DNA of 64,000 bases. Source: Linyphia triangularis. Taxonomy: Eukaryota > Arthropoda > Arachnida > Araneae > Linyphiidae. The stretch covers positions 59,532,487 to 59,596,486 of the forward strand of contig OZ021727.1 in assembly GCA_963978545.1 (NCBI GenBank), in the 5' to 3' direction. Below are positions 13,197 through 26,622 of this stretch, one piece after another (positions within the stretch are counted from its first letter, which is position 1; the number at the start of each line of letters is the position of its first letter). The notes under the pieces were generated by a model, which saw nothing but the letters and a program-made list of their open reading frames with translations, ran no database searches and was not told the origin of the DNA. The position numbers and the translations under genes were made by a program.

Positions 13197-13345
13197 TGAT
13201 TAGGAATTTTTTTTTTTTAATTTAATCAACATTTCTGTAAAAGCCCATGTCTGTTTGTGTAAAAATACAATATCTACCAAGAAAAAAAATAAAAGCAAAA
13301 TATTGAGTAGATCTTGAGAAAAAGGTACATTTGTATGAAAAAACA
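13010..13345. repeat. Small foldback repeat around a poly(A) run
   Basis: CATTTTTATGTACCTTTTCC near 13025 reappears as an imperfect reverse complement near 13320-13340 (GAAAAAGGTACATTTGTATG). Between them lie about 25 consecutive A and other low-complexity sequence. It is probably a non-autonomous element or two facing copies of one repeat. Confidence 0.4.
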
Positions 13346-13901
13346 GCATTTTGAGAAAACAGCGTTTAAAGTACAAAGACGTTTTTGTTTTATTCAGTAA
13401 TGTTATTTTTTCGAAATATATTTCAAAATACTTTAGATGAGTGCATTTCCCCCCTAAGTTAAACCATTTTGTATCTAACATTTTGAATATCGTGATGTGC
13501 TAAAAAGCTTAAAATGGATACTTGAAAAAAAATTTGCCTCTAATGAAGAGACCCGAAAAAACTCTCAAACTAGGCATCCTCACAAGAACATAAGTCAAAA
13601 TTTCAATTTTAAATTATCGATTGCAGACAACCTGAGTTAGAAATATTAACCAGTACAATCACTTGCTGGGGGGTTTACCTGACTATGAACCAACATTTTG
13701 GAAATTTAGAATACTTGTTACCCGAATGCTAGATTTAAATGCAAAGACCATCAAAAGATAGTGGAGTTTTTAAATTACGAATTAAATACACTATACCACT
13801 TTGTTTCAATAAGGAACCCAGTATATTTATAATCTAATTAGTGATGTTGCACATTAATGTCCGTAGTAGTAATGAAACTTGCACATAAATCAAAAGTCTA
13901 C

Positions 13902-14134
13902 CTGAGCATGTCGGTGAGGAACATCGTACTCGTGTCCTTTTCCATCATGTCTTCTGAGAGTGTTGCAATGTGACGTGTTAGGAGACTCACTGTAAGTGGA
14001 CAATTGAGTGGTGGCGTAAGGAGTGGGATAATATAATGGTTCTCTTTGGCTGTCATCTGAAGGATCACATCGTTTCACTTTACCGTAGGAGCTCATTGAT
14101 AGGTTTTCCCCTTTGCCTTGGGAACTCCCAGAGT
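13902..14134 (-). CDS. Dscam: Dscam-like receptor, cytoplasmic-tail exon
   Basis: This 233-bp exon encodes about 77 residues of a Dscam-family intracellular tail. Diagnostic is REPLYYPTPYATTQL, the tyrosine-rich block seen in arthropod Dscam tails. It is preceded by a Ser/Gly-rich stretch (SGSSQGKGENLSMSSYGK) and followed by HCNTLRRHDGKGHEYDVPHR. The acceptor is TTCCCGCAG|AC and the donor GCTCAG|GTAGAC. It enters in phase 1, which fits the phase-1 end of the transmembrane exon (T|AC would give Tyr), and leaves in phase 0. Dscam tails recruit adaptor and cytoskeletal proteins in neurite guidance; for this gene that is inference. The readable frame runs past both splice sites, but the flanks lack family resemblance. 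Additional cytoplasmic exons may exist on either side. Confidence 0.85.
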
Positions 14135-15779
14135 CTGCGGGAATAGAATCACACAAGAATGTCATATTGAGATTCAATTGTCAGTATATAAGAAATTTAT
14201 TTTAACTGTATTATCACTGTCAGTCTACTCTGAAAATTAGCGAAAAATTTTTGCATATGAATCTTTTTATAAGCCAATTAGAAAAACTAAAAATGTTTCA
14301 TTCTGAGGTTTTGTAACACAGGAAAAATGGTATATTCATAGCTAAAAGTATAATGAACCAATTGGAACCAGGTTTTTTTTTTTTTATTTATCGGTCTCTT
14401 GATCGACTCGTACTCTACTGTAAACAAAATGCCATTCCGATGTTTTATGATGAAAAGTGTGAAATATAGAGGTGGAAGAAAATATGTTGTAAACTAGACA
14501 TTTACTGAACCATTTTAAACTGAAATTTTTATATAGATACCTTGCTATTAATTCTAGATTATCAGAAACACACCTTTCCTGTAATTTTTTGTGATTCAAT
14601 TGAGAAATTAAGAGAAATAAAAATGAAATGGGATTTGTTACAAATTTAAGAACTACTCATAAAACTTCACCATTGGTTAGGAAAAACTTTTAATATGCCC
14701 GTTTATAAATTTATTTCTACCAAATAAGGGTGGTTGCATGTATAAAGTGTCTTAAAGCTAATTACATGCCCTTTTTAAATTACTTTTAGATTATCATAAT
14801 ACTAGATCAACATCTAATATTTATCAACTACCATTCATTGGAAAACACCCGACTTTAAAGCTAGCTAAAATATTTAGAAATACTTTCAATAAAATTAGAA
14901 GTGTGCTTTCTTGTCAATAAAAATCTAAATAAATGTCTTATTCAGTGTGAAAACTTCTATATCAATAATAAGATATTTGAAGTAGTAATACTTCAAATGA
15001 CATTATTTAGAGAAGAGCTTGTGGAAATAAGCAAATGGTCATAAAATCTTGTGTATAGATGACTAAGACCATTTTGAAACTATTCAAAAATTTAAAATAA
15101 TTAATTTCGAAATAAAGATATTATGTATAGTTCAACTTTCAGCAAATGATGTGTCAAGGACAAGGAATATATAACTGACATTCAAAACTTTATTGGATAA
15201 TATAATTTTTATTTTAAAGTTTCATTTATAGCTTCACATAAAAGAAGGTTCCATGATAGCTAAGTTCCAAATAAGCCCTTACATTTGGCCTGGTAAAGTT
15301 TCACATGGCGAAAGACTATTCATATTCAAATATAATTTCCCCATACCCACAACGAGGTTTATAAATATTTCAAATATCATTTTTATAAAGATTCCCTATT
15401 TCTAAATAAATTTCTGAATCCACAAGTTGGAATGAAATACAATGTGAATTGTACTAAGTTGTGCAATGTTCTTTTATCCACATATAGTCTACTTTTGAAA
15501 CGATTTCCAATACTTGTTTTTCCATTTTTCCCATTTCATTTGTATTACGAAAGAACGATATCCCAGTTAAATAACAATAGCTCTCGTTTACATTTTTTAA
15601 TACAAACTGTTTGAAAGAAATATAATTTTCTAAAAGAAAATTCAAGTATAATTTCAATTTATATCCTAATCTGTTTCTGCGATATTAATCCGATTTCAAT
15701 ACTAAATTATTTCTTTTTCTTCTGCCAATGTCAATTATGGGATGCATTTAATGATGTTATCTAACAGAAAATTAAATCT

Positions 15780-16060
15780 TGAAACACTTTTACGCTTGAA
15801 AAGAGTCATACTCCTCTAGGCAACGCAAAGAACGTTTAGGCGAGAGAAACTGATAAAATTGATTTTTGAAGAACCTCAGGGAAAAGTGTCAGGGGACCTT
15901 CGCTCTTTTAAAGTAAATATACCTCGAGGATACGTCTAGTGAAATTGTTCATTTCACGCCTTAGACTTTTTCACTAATATTTATTTGCGAAGCGAAGGCT
16001 GAGTGTGATGCATAAGTGCAATGTGAACATTTCTTTCGGTCTGATGAAAATCAGTGTAAG
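15780..16060. other. Higher-GC island in intron, unidentified
   Basis: The stretch contains AGGCAACGCAAAGAACG, GGGGACCTTCGCTC, TACCTCGAGGATACGTC and GCGAAGCGAAGGCTGAG in otherwise about 70 percent AT sequence. There is no convincing ORF or hairpin. It is a candidate conserved non-coding element. Confidence 0.25.
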
Positions 16061-17499
16061 ATATATTTATTTTCTGCCTCAATGTGTTGACATTGAAACA
16101 GAATCAACTAGTCAATCAAAAACTTTTATTTAATTGGAGGAGTTTTAACTGCGCATAAATACATGCTCTACGGAATGCATCCAATAAAATGATAATATCA
16201 ATTTAAAATAATAATATCAAAAATATAATTCCTTTTTATCTCATGTCTTTTAAAGAATTACTTTTGGTTGATAATAAAAAGTTAAATATATATTTTGCAT
16301 ATTTAAAGTTCAATACCATATAATTAGGAAATAATATACTTAAAAAAACTTTTCTACTTCTGTCAGTAAGACAGTCGAAGAAAAAATTAAAAATATAAAT
16401 ACTGTGGGAACTGTTTCGATGATTTTATCAACGTAGATACACATCAAAGTTTAAAACCCAATACAAACGATGTATTTTAATATTAATATTTTAAATTCGA
16501 TAAAAAATATTTTTTTAGAAATTAGAAAGAAAATTTCTTCATTTGGTTTATGCTTGGAACCAAATAAAAGATTATGATACGATGTTACATATCAGACATA
16601 TGTAACTTATTATATTTCTTAACAAAACTTGCATTCTGATAAAAGAAAAAATTGTACAAGAGCAAATTGGTTATACTTCTTTTGTACCTTTTAATGTATT
16701 ATGTCATAAAACGCATTATTGTTTAGTTTATCTTTAGATTTGTCTAGGAGACCAAACACTAAGACTTGTTCCCTTCTATTTTATCTTCATATGAAAATGA
16801 GTTTTATCTTAAATTTTCTGAACAATTCCTGCAACCATTAAAATAAAGCTAACACTGCGAATAAGAGAACAAAAAAAAAGAAAAATAAAACCTAAATAAT
16901 TATTTACATAAATTTGTCCAATTCAAAAGAGGCAAATGTGTCTAATACCTGGTTATCTCTAACGTTATAATACACCGAAGTATTAATTTCTAGTAAAGCA
17001 ACACATTGTTTTTAGAAATTATCTTGGATATATTAATAATTAGTTTTTATTTAAATAAATTCCTTCTTTTTATTTTATTTGTACTTTCAATGGGAAAATG
17101 AATGTAATCTTCATAGAAAATTTGTAATAGTGTGAATAATAACCTGTATTAAATTAAATGCTGCATATGGACTTACAATGAGGCATTAATTTTTAAGCGC
17201 ATCGTGAAGTAAATCAATACCAATGGCTCATTGTAGAAACACTACTATTTGCACATCCGAGTACATTTTACTTTTTGAGATAAAGGAAACAAGGTAGGCA
17301 CATAGAAGGAAAAAATTGAATCAAGAGTAAGCTCGTATTTTTTTAAAAAAGTATTGAAATAGTCACAGTAAACATTTGTGAAGAACAAATGCTGCAAAAA
17401 AATGTATAAAAAAAATTGAAAAATCTATTCAAGATTACGTTGTAATTGAATGTTTTTATTTAATTAAGTATCCTCTAAAATTAAAGGAAATGTAATCTG

Positions 17500-17790
17500 A
17501 CAAAAAAAAAGAAAGGAACAACGGATCTGGGAAGAGTCAGTAAATCTTTAAATGGGAATTAAATGAAAAAAGAAAGAAGTAATACAATTGTTTCCTAAGA
17601 TCCGATTTTAATTTTTTCTCTCCTGAAATGCCGCTGGATGAAAGAAAAGAAAGAGAAGAAAAAAAGATAGACAGACGGTCGTATTATTCTTTCCCCAATT
17701 TTAGGGATAAAAGTAGGGGAAAAAGTAAGATCGGGAATTAACTTGAGCATTGATCAAGTGTCAACTATGTTGGAGGCGGATAGTTTCAAA
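17500..17790. other. Purine-rich, higher-GC stretch in intron
   Basis: A purine-rich run (AAAGAAAAGAAAGAGAAG) is flanked by ATCTGGGAAGAGTCAG and GACAGACGGTCGTATT. A short hairpin, ACTTGA/TCAAGT, lies near 17740-17760. No gene was recognised. Confidence 0.25.
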
Positions 17791-18473
17791 TTCCTTTTTA
17801 CATAGATTTCGGCTGAAATGCCTTACCAAAAAAAGCAAACAACTTAAAGTATGTGCATTTGGTTTTATCCGGATTCCTTAAAATTAATTAACACTCCTTT
17901 TTTATTTTCTGTGATTTATGATTGCTTGAAAGAATATCCATTTTTACTAGGGCATAGAGAAGTTGAGAATTGTTTTTTTTTTTTTTTTTTTTAGAATTTA
18001 ATGTAATTGTTCTTTTAAAAAATGAGTTTAAAATATATTCTGAAAAATTGTTACAACTGTGGAAAATCTTATTGTTTAAGCATGCTTAAAGATTTAAGTT
18101 TGAACGAATTTAAATCTGTAATTCTTTGCTGAAATAATTTTAATTTGTAAATTTTTTTTTAGTAGTTAATAAGAAGAATTGACTTCTAGTGAAGCTTTAA
18201 ACTTTTTATTGGAAGAATATAGAAAGGCAGACCATAGTGATAGATAGGATACATGAACTACTTTTTCGATTTGTCGAAATTTGCGGATTTTGACAATAAT
18301 AAATTTACAAATATTATTGCCAATTTCTTGAGATTATGGAAGTTCAATTATTAATTTTTAATGTTGGCTAAGAAGATAGAAATGTAATTCAAACAGAGAG
18401 ATGAACTTATTCTTTGCATAATATTATCTCTTTATCAAAGTAGAAATTAAAACTAAAACAAATAATATTTAAA

Positions 18474-19097
18474 TACAGGTGGTCATAAAATAACTTTGCT
18501 GATATATGAACCTCTAGCACCCATTCCGTTCAACCGATCGAGATGAGATTTCTGGTCTAGATATTCAGAGGTAGGAGCTCGGAATTCAGTGAATGTCAAC
18601 ACAATGAGCCTCCCGGTACCGTTATAGTTGCAGAAAATCGAAATTTTCGAATGACATGTTATTTTTCCTGACTCAAAATGCTCAGCTCATGCAAAAATTC
18701 TAAAGAGCTTTGGAACGGTAAGTATATTACAAAAAACGGACGCTTTGGCAAGCACAAAAAAACAGCTTTGCGAACGGCCTCCGTGTTCCTCGATCGTGTT
18801 TCTGTTGGACGTTCTCTGAGCTATTTTTTGTGCGGTCATAACCTTTCCGTTTTTCGTGATACACGTACCGTTTCGTATGCACTGCAAATTTTTCGATAGA
18901 AAAAAGTCGGTGTTGCCATTAGAAAATTTCGAGTTTCTGTAACTATAACAGTAACTGTGAGCGCCCTTGTGTTGCCATTCACAGAATCCCGAGCTCATAT
19001 CTCTGAATAAGTATACCTGAAAACTCATCTCGATCGGTTGAGCGGAACGGAATCTGGAATTCATTATATCAGCAAAGTTATTTTATGACCACCCTGT
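18474..19097. mobile_element. Palindromic MITE-like element with TA flanks
   Basis: The left end TACAGGTGGTCATAAAATAA and the right end (complement TACAGGGTGGTCATAAAATA) start long terminal inverted repeats. They continue through CTTTGCTGATATA and CGTTCAACCGATCGAGATGA, giving arms of about 80 bp or more. The flanks are TA. The interior has no transposase; the open frames on both strands there are short and unrelated to known proteins. This fits a non-autonomous DNA transposon, probably mobilised by a Tc1/mariner-type enzyme (inference). Confidence 0.75.
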
Positions 19098-20419
19098 ATT
19101 AAAATAAGCTAATTAGAAATAAAAGTATTCTTTAGCAAAATAAAATAAATTATAACTGAAGGTTTAAAATTTTGTATTCATATTTATACAATGTTTTCTC
19201 TGACCATGCTCTCTACAGTCATCCTTTAAATTTACTTAAAAATAACAAATAGATCCTTGTACACTACCGCACATTTCAATTAACTATCTACTTTTGTGAT
19301 TTTGTCATTTATAAAAGTTTAGTATTTTCACACTTATGAAAGGTAAAACTTGCAGCGAGTCGGACAACGAGGTGTACGTACGAACAAACAGCAATTAAGA
19401 ATATTTCAGTTTATTATTACATATGTGAGCAAACAAACGGAAAATGTCGAGATTGGTTTGTGGACAATTGCAGTACTTTCAAAATATGATAGATGAAAAA
19501 GTAAAAAAAAATAAAAAGGCTAGTGTTTGCTCGTCCAAAAGTTTTTATTACTAATATTTTTCAATAATGTATATTGTTATGATCACGAAGAGAATTAAAT
19601 TCCTTTCTTTTCATTGGAGTCAAAAAATTTATGTTGAATTTATGTGTTTTGTTCGCCTTTGCATATTCTGTATCAACATTACGGAATGTGTGAAAACTGG
19701 GATTTTGACAAAAAAAAGTAAATACGTAGAATATACTTACTTTTGAAATTTCAGGCTTTCAGCAATTACCATAAACTTAGCTCTTAGTTTTTTTTGGTAA
19801 TGCCTTTTCAGGTGTTCAAAATACATCGAACAATGAAGTTCATTTAAAGGTGAAATACGAAAAATCTTTTAGCCAAACAAATTGACCAATAAAAAAAAAA
19901 GATTTAATGTAAATCATTTATATGCATTACTCTTTTATGTACAATTGCAACTTATTTAAGTGATTTTGAGTTCCTATTGATATTCCAGAATGTTGACTTC
20001 TATGTAGAAAACCGTGCCGTGGAGTAATGTCTTTTTGTCCCCAAAACTTGTCGGAATGCATTTTCAACGATACCTTGACTGTCTGCATGATTCAGTTCGA
20101 TTGAATGAAAGAAAGTGGGTTAATTAGTTCTGCAAAATGATAATGAAAGCGTACGTAAAGTAGATTTTAAGTGACAGTCCTTAAAACAATAAAATTCATT
20201 GTCATCGACAAAGAAGCTTTATGCCAAGTTACAGTTTGATTAAATGGCGACATGTATGTTAATTAGCCGTCCGAAAATTTCCCGTCACAAATACACATAC
20301 AAACAAACAAAATAGAAACTAATAGTTGGGGTGTGGAATATTGAACACTTACAATTACATACTTGTCACTGTATTTAAATTTGTCATAGATTGGTGTGGT
20401 GTACCGTTTCTGTTTTCAT

Positions 20420-20965
20420 ATTTTCATTATTTTCCAAAGAATATCGCCAGTTAGGCGATATTTTAGGAAATAATTATTATATTGGTTAAAAATCGACAAA
20501 ATGGAGAAATCGGAGATATGTTTTTCGATAAATATTACATTACCTTTTCTTGTAAGTGCGGCAGAGAAGAAGCACAATATGATGGGTGATGGTTAAGGGT
20601 TGTATTAAAAACATTCGTTTTTCATTTTTTTTTGTGTCTTTATCGCATTTCAAAGAAAATCTCGATGGGAATGTTTAAGGTAACTTAAAATTTATTAACA
20701 CAGCGATTTTGATCAAAATTGAACGTTTTTTCTGTAATTGCTAAAAAATCTTAAGTTTTCAATGGCAGCTACCTTATGAGCAAGCGCAATTTTAACGAAA
20801 ACTTTAATGACAGGTTTTGGAGATATGCTGACCAGGAATTTTTTCTAAACCACATTTTTTAATTCAACATGTTCCAAAACATGAAGATAAGCAAAAAAAT
20901 AATCAAATAATTTTTTGACCGAATACAATACTTACATTACTCCATATTAACATATGTGTAATTGA
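20420..20965 (+). repeat. Repeat family X, copy B
   Basis: It runs from ATATCGCCAGTTAGGCGATA through AATGGCAGCTACCTTATGAG to ACATATGTGTAATTGAAAGT. It is the most diverged of the copies and lacks part of the middle that is present at 6934-7045. It has the same orientation as the copy around 5040-7045. No coding sequence. Confidence 0.55.
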
Positions 20966-21269
20966 AAGTAATACAGGATTTTAAAATACCATCTTTCACA
21001 ATATTCAGTATCTTTATTCAAAAAAGAAATCTTAAATTCATGCGAATAAAAATAATTTGATCCACTTTAGTTTATGCTGTTAAAATAAATATCAGCTTTT
21101 TAAGGTATACTTCTGGTTTCAGAAACTTCTGGTTTTTTTAAATACATATAATATTTCTTTGAGTAATATTTTTGGGGGGATCAAATTATAAAACTACGTA
21201 AATAATACAAAATTAGTCCCTTAATTTTTTTTTTTTTTTTTTTTTACTTTTTTTTTTTTTTCAAAATCA

Positions 21270-21819
<550 letters not shown>

Positions 21820-24800
21820 AGCTTGTATTTAAATTTATTTAAGCTTTAAAAAATATTTTATTCTTTCAACGAGTAAAGGTTTGCAGTATATATACTTTCA
21901 TCAATCTTCAAAAGATTCAATAACTTAGAATACACTGGCAAAATTGTTTATGAGTTTATAATTATTGGCTTGGTAGATAAGTATATCTTTTAAATAAATT
22001 GACAATTTATATTTTATGGTACTATTATAATTGCCATGCTATTTTAATGATATACACAATCTACAATAATTAATAATGTTAATATGAAATTTACCATTTT
22101 AAAGATTTAAAAAGATAAATCTTTATAAGTAATGTGCACTATAAATCACAATTGATTGATTTATTAAAATAGTTATATATTTATAGGTGGGAAATTTTTA
22201 AGGACACTTATTCTTCAGGGTTAATTAAAAAATACGAAATATTGAAACTTTTGTAAGAGAAGTCAGTATTTTTAAACAAATTATATATTACCACTGTGTA
22301 AAATATTAAAAATCAAACTGTCGTTTCTATCCAAATTTCGTTTTTAAAAAGTATGAATAGTGCCATTATTTGAAACGGTGTGACATATACCGACGCTCTA
22401 GGCAATAAAAAAAATCAATACTAAACGTAAGCGTAATATCTTTTATCAATATTGCACATTCATATGACATTCCTTGAAAACACTGTGATTGAATAGTGAA
22501 ATATATAAGTTTTTTTCTAATATCTAGATGTGGTTCTACACCCGAAAAACCCATTTTAAGTAGTAGCGAAATACTTATGTTCGTAATATTGGTTATTTCG
22601 ACTCTTTTTGCGGTAAAGTGGACATAGCTAAAGGGCTATGAAAAGTATCATGACTGGTAAGTTATATATGGATAAAATGTTTTCTCATATATGTTGTCTT
22701 TTTGCTGATACGAATGAAAATAAAAATTTCATGATAAAATCTCTTGCACTCCAAATATTTTTATACAACTTTAATATAGATGTAAGACTTTATATGTATC
22801 TGATGTAATGTTCGGATTTTATTAGAAATTGAACGATATTCTATCATGCGTATAACTTTCCACAAATGTCATATAACTATATTAGTGTTTTCATTAATAT
22901 AAATTAGAACCATCTACTTTAATTAAAACCGCTTCGATTTTTTAAGTACTTAAAATCAATCCAGATCAATCCTTTTTATTAAGAAATATTTTTTTTTTTG
23001 TCCTCAAACACTAATTACCAATGAAAATTTTACATTCTTTGATTACCCAGTTACCAGTATTATTTGTGTAATACCACCAGTTTAGTATTTTTAAAATGTG
23101 AATAGCAAATAAAATATTATAACCTATGTTAGTTTGTTGTGTATTGTTAAATAAAAATGAAGTCTATTTCTTATAATTATAGTGTTTATATTAAATGACT
23201 ATACTTTTTAATTTAGCCTTAAATTTTCTAGACGAAATTCTTCTAAAGATCAGTCATTGTTTCAAGTTGCCTAATTGCTTAAAAATACCTATAAATATAA
23301 TCAAAACATTTGCTAAAACTTTATTTTACATAAGCTTACTAACATTCATATGCTAATCAACTTCTTAATCTTAGAAAAATAAGTAAATAAACCTCCAAAT
23401 AAAAAAAAAGAAATCCAAGTTATTTTCCTTATTATCTTTGAATCTAAAATATTTTTATCTGCAAATTTTAATTAAACTGGATTTTGAATTTTATAAAATC
23501 CAAAATGTAAAAGGTTCTTAAAAGATTGCAATGAAATAAAGAAGTATGTCGATATACTAAAAAGCACAAAACAACAATAATTCTATAAACCCATTTGAAT
23601 TCTCAAAAACGAAAAACTAATTCAAAATTATTAATACGATGCTTCTTCAATATTCTTGTAATAGAATTAGAAAATTCATTTCAAGTTATAACGTTTTAAA
23701 AATAATATAGGTAAAAAGCTGTTTCGTTTCAAAGATCTGAAATTTATACGGATGGAGAAGCATTTGACAAATATGGATTTACTAATAAAAATAAACAAAT
23801 CCTTTTCAAAATAAAATTCATTGTTATTTATAGAAGACTAATATTTTTACAATAATATTTTCCAAACAGTCATTGGACTAGATATCTTTTGATGCACATT
23901 GACAAAGTGATTTTCAATAACACCGTCTGCTTAAGCTGGAAAATGAAACTATGATTGATATTTTAAGTCAACAATTTACCAAACGCACGTACCATGATTT
24001 TTTTTTTCTCAAGGACCCGTATTTGTAGTCGACATCGAGGAAATCAAAATACTTTTCTTTACGAGTGTTTCTTTTGCAGTACAATAGAAATATGAGTGGC
24101 ATGGATCGCTGCCGAAAAAATACAGTAGCGTAGGATGTAGGGATGGAATAAAAATTATCATGTTGAAGACGTAGTTGGAAGAATTTGTATCTTTTCTACA
24201 AGAAATAACTCAAATTTTAACAACTGATCATTTATTTCATAAACTATTGCACAAAATCAGGTAATTTCAATAATACAGATTATTTCGGATAGTTAAATTA
24301 TAATGTTGATGGAACATTTTTCCGAACCCAGAAAATACCAATCAGAAATTATTGAGTACAGAATTCATTCAGTTATTAGATTTTTCAAGTTTGACACTCT
24401 AATGTGTACTCATTCCAGATATTATTTTAGGAATTAGCCAGCTAATGTGTGAATCGCTTATTTTTTTAAGTTTGACCCTAGAATATCTCAAAAACACATG
24501 CATTTGATGTTCTATTATATGGCTAGTTTACTGATAGACAGGATATTTCGCACTTTAGACGAGAATTATGAAAAAAGACCTATTATTAAAAGAGATTAGC
24601 GTTTTTCTACTTTGGTCTGCAAATTCGCGAAATATCTGTAGATCCCTGAGTAAAATTTATTGTGGTAACTTAAGACTGTATTTTATTTGGTATATCTATT
24701 GTTTACCGTTTGAAATGCGCTGGGTAAAAAAAAGTGCCATGTTAACAACATCGCAATCCTATTTTGTTTTTCTAAGTAGCAAACCATACCCTTTAAAACA

Positions 24801-25279
24801 ATTTTACCACAGAACTTGGTAAAATAAAGGTTTGCGTGTGATTTGTGTCCTAAACAAATAGTCTCTATTTCGGTGACGTGACCTTTCGGTCACTTAACGT
24901 CAAACAATATTCAAGGCAACCCTTTCAAGCGCTGTAATTTGGGGACTAATACCCCCCACCCCCATGCCTCATTTTTTTTTTCTATCTGAAAGGAAATATT
25001 TTAACGAGTTCTGCTACATTAAATGATTTAATAAAAAACATGCCTAGGGGTTGAGGTGTCCCTAATTACTGCTCGGAAGAGATACCAACTCTTTTGTTTT
25101 CTGTTTTATGGCCGTCAACTCTTTTGTTTTTGATTATTGGCAGGGTTGGCCACCAAAATAGGAATTTTTTTAAGAGTGAAGGGAGGACATTGCGTTTTAC
25201 TGCTGCCTACGTCAATAACAGATTTTACAAAACTAATTTAAATATTATGCCTGCATCATCCGACCTAATACAATAAACA

Positions 25280-25545
25280 TATGCTGTTTTGTAAGCTAGC
25301 CTGCCAATGGTTGAAATTAATAGAAGATCAGGCATTGGTTGATCACTTATCTGAAGTATTAGCCGATAAACAAATTGGCCATAATCCCCAAACTGCCCGA
25401 GTTCCTATTAGTGCCTTAAGAAATGTACAATAAGTTCTTCACAGATTAAGTTCTACGATGCATTTTGATTCGGATCAAAAATGTATAGTTATACTTTTAA
25501 CATTACCTATTTACAGTGCTTTCAAATGGATGTTTGTTTGATTTT
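25280..25545 (+). pseudogene. Fragment of an unidentified protein-coding gene
   Basis: A plus-strand frame starting at about 25280 reads ACQWLKLIEDQALVDHLSEV, then ADKQIGHNPQTARVPISALR, and continues past one in-frame stop with VLHRLSSTMHF and CIVILLTLPIYSAFKWMF. The residue composition looks like real, folded protein rather than chance AT-rich translation. I do not recognise the family. No start, end or splice context is clear. It lies 0.4 kb before another gene-like fragment (25925), so both may be exons of one duplicated, decayed gene. Confidence 0.35.
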
Positions 25546-25924
25546 TGGAATTAAAACATATACGTAAACATGCAATTGCATTTAAAAATTTACAAATAGT
25601 CTATGGGCCATCCTAAAATCAAGTAAGAAATTTAACATCTACAACACCATTATCTGGCAAAAAAAAAATAGAATTTCTTTTTAGGAAAAATTCTGTTTTC
25701 CTTTTAAACCATTCTGTAAAACCACATCTCCCTAAATCCAAATGTGCACCCATTATCAATTTTTTAAAAGTTCTGGTACTTTTTTGATAATCACGTGAGT
25801 GCTGGTCAGATGCAAGCTACTGTCACGTGAACAGCTGCTTTCTAGAAAATGACTGATTCTTATATGAACACAAAATATGTAAATACATGTGATAATAGTC
25901 TCTTGTACAATCGACATTAAGTTA

Positions 25925-26180
25925 ATTCCTCATTTCAAAGCAGGTATAATATTATTGTTTAATTATTTCACAGATCTTCCCTTTCTTTCTCAAGTTCAAT
26001 AACTCATTCATGGGAGATTTGTTTATGTTAGTGTCGTTTCTAACAGCGAATCCCATAATTAGTATTCATCATTGCTCTTTCTGGTGACAGACGGTTTTAT
26101 ACTTCACACCCATGGTATTTTAGTTTTTCGTAAGCTCAGCATGATTCCCACGGTTCAATATAATGCAGCTTTTTCTTTAA
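25925..26180 (+). pseudogene. Gene fragment, plus-strand copy of an inverted pair
   Basis: The translation near 26010 reads GRFVYVSVVSNSE, then DGFILHTHGILVFRKLSMI and TVQYNAAFSL with stops and shifts between. The nucleotide sequence (TGTTTATGTTAGTGTCGTTT) matches the minus strand at 27901-28141 through about 240 bp, including about 80 bp upstream of the coding-like part. A TTATTTCACAG just before may be an old splice acceptor. The protein is unidentified. Confidence 0.5.
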
Positions 26181-26622
26181 TATGAAATAAAATAACATTA
26201 ATTTTTACTACAAATAAAGCTGTCCAATCATTATTTAAATAAATAGTGTCCAGAAATTAATATTTTTCTTCCTGATGAAACCAGTTTTCTGATATTAATT
26301 TTAACCAAGTTTCATGCCAGTTTGAACAATATTTTTTACACTGAAAACTTCTAATGGAACATTTACATAATGCAAAGTTTTTTTCTACAACTTATTAGAA
26401 TAGCCTTAACTATTCAATCCTTTTAAAGTTTGCACGCATTACATTTTCACCAGATCACATAGTCACAATTTGATCAAAACTTCAAACGTGCCAATTATTT
26501 TCACCAATTTTTTTTTACTATGCATTTGTCATAAAATGTTCCCTCAAGAGCTATCTTATAAACTCCGATATAAGACATATGATACATATATGCAGATGCA
26601 TGAACATTAGGAGTAATTGTTT

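Larger units (their letters stand above)
1..13901 (-). other. 3' intron or downstream region of the Dscam-like gene
   Basis: No host exon was found here, although the cytoplasmic exon ends in a donor site at 13901 and so needs at least one more exon downstream. What it holds: a foldback element (118-924), an RT-like remnant (about 1140-1330), inverted repeat copies near 1600 and 2620, an interrupted dispersed repeat with a Tc1/mariner insertion (4640-7045), a degenerate SINE-like stretch (10330-10550), a higher-GC island (10900-11420) and a foldback repeat (13010-13345). In 2850-4640, 7050-10300 and 11420-13000 I see only AT-rich sequence with poly(T) runs and short chance ORFs, plus a run of 14 C near 9421-9434. 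Confidence 0.5.

Noticed and set aside
18678..19064. Open frames on both strands inside the palindromic element
   Set aside because: They overlap each other in a non-autonomous element and resemble no protein.
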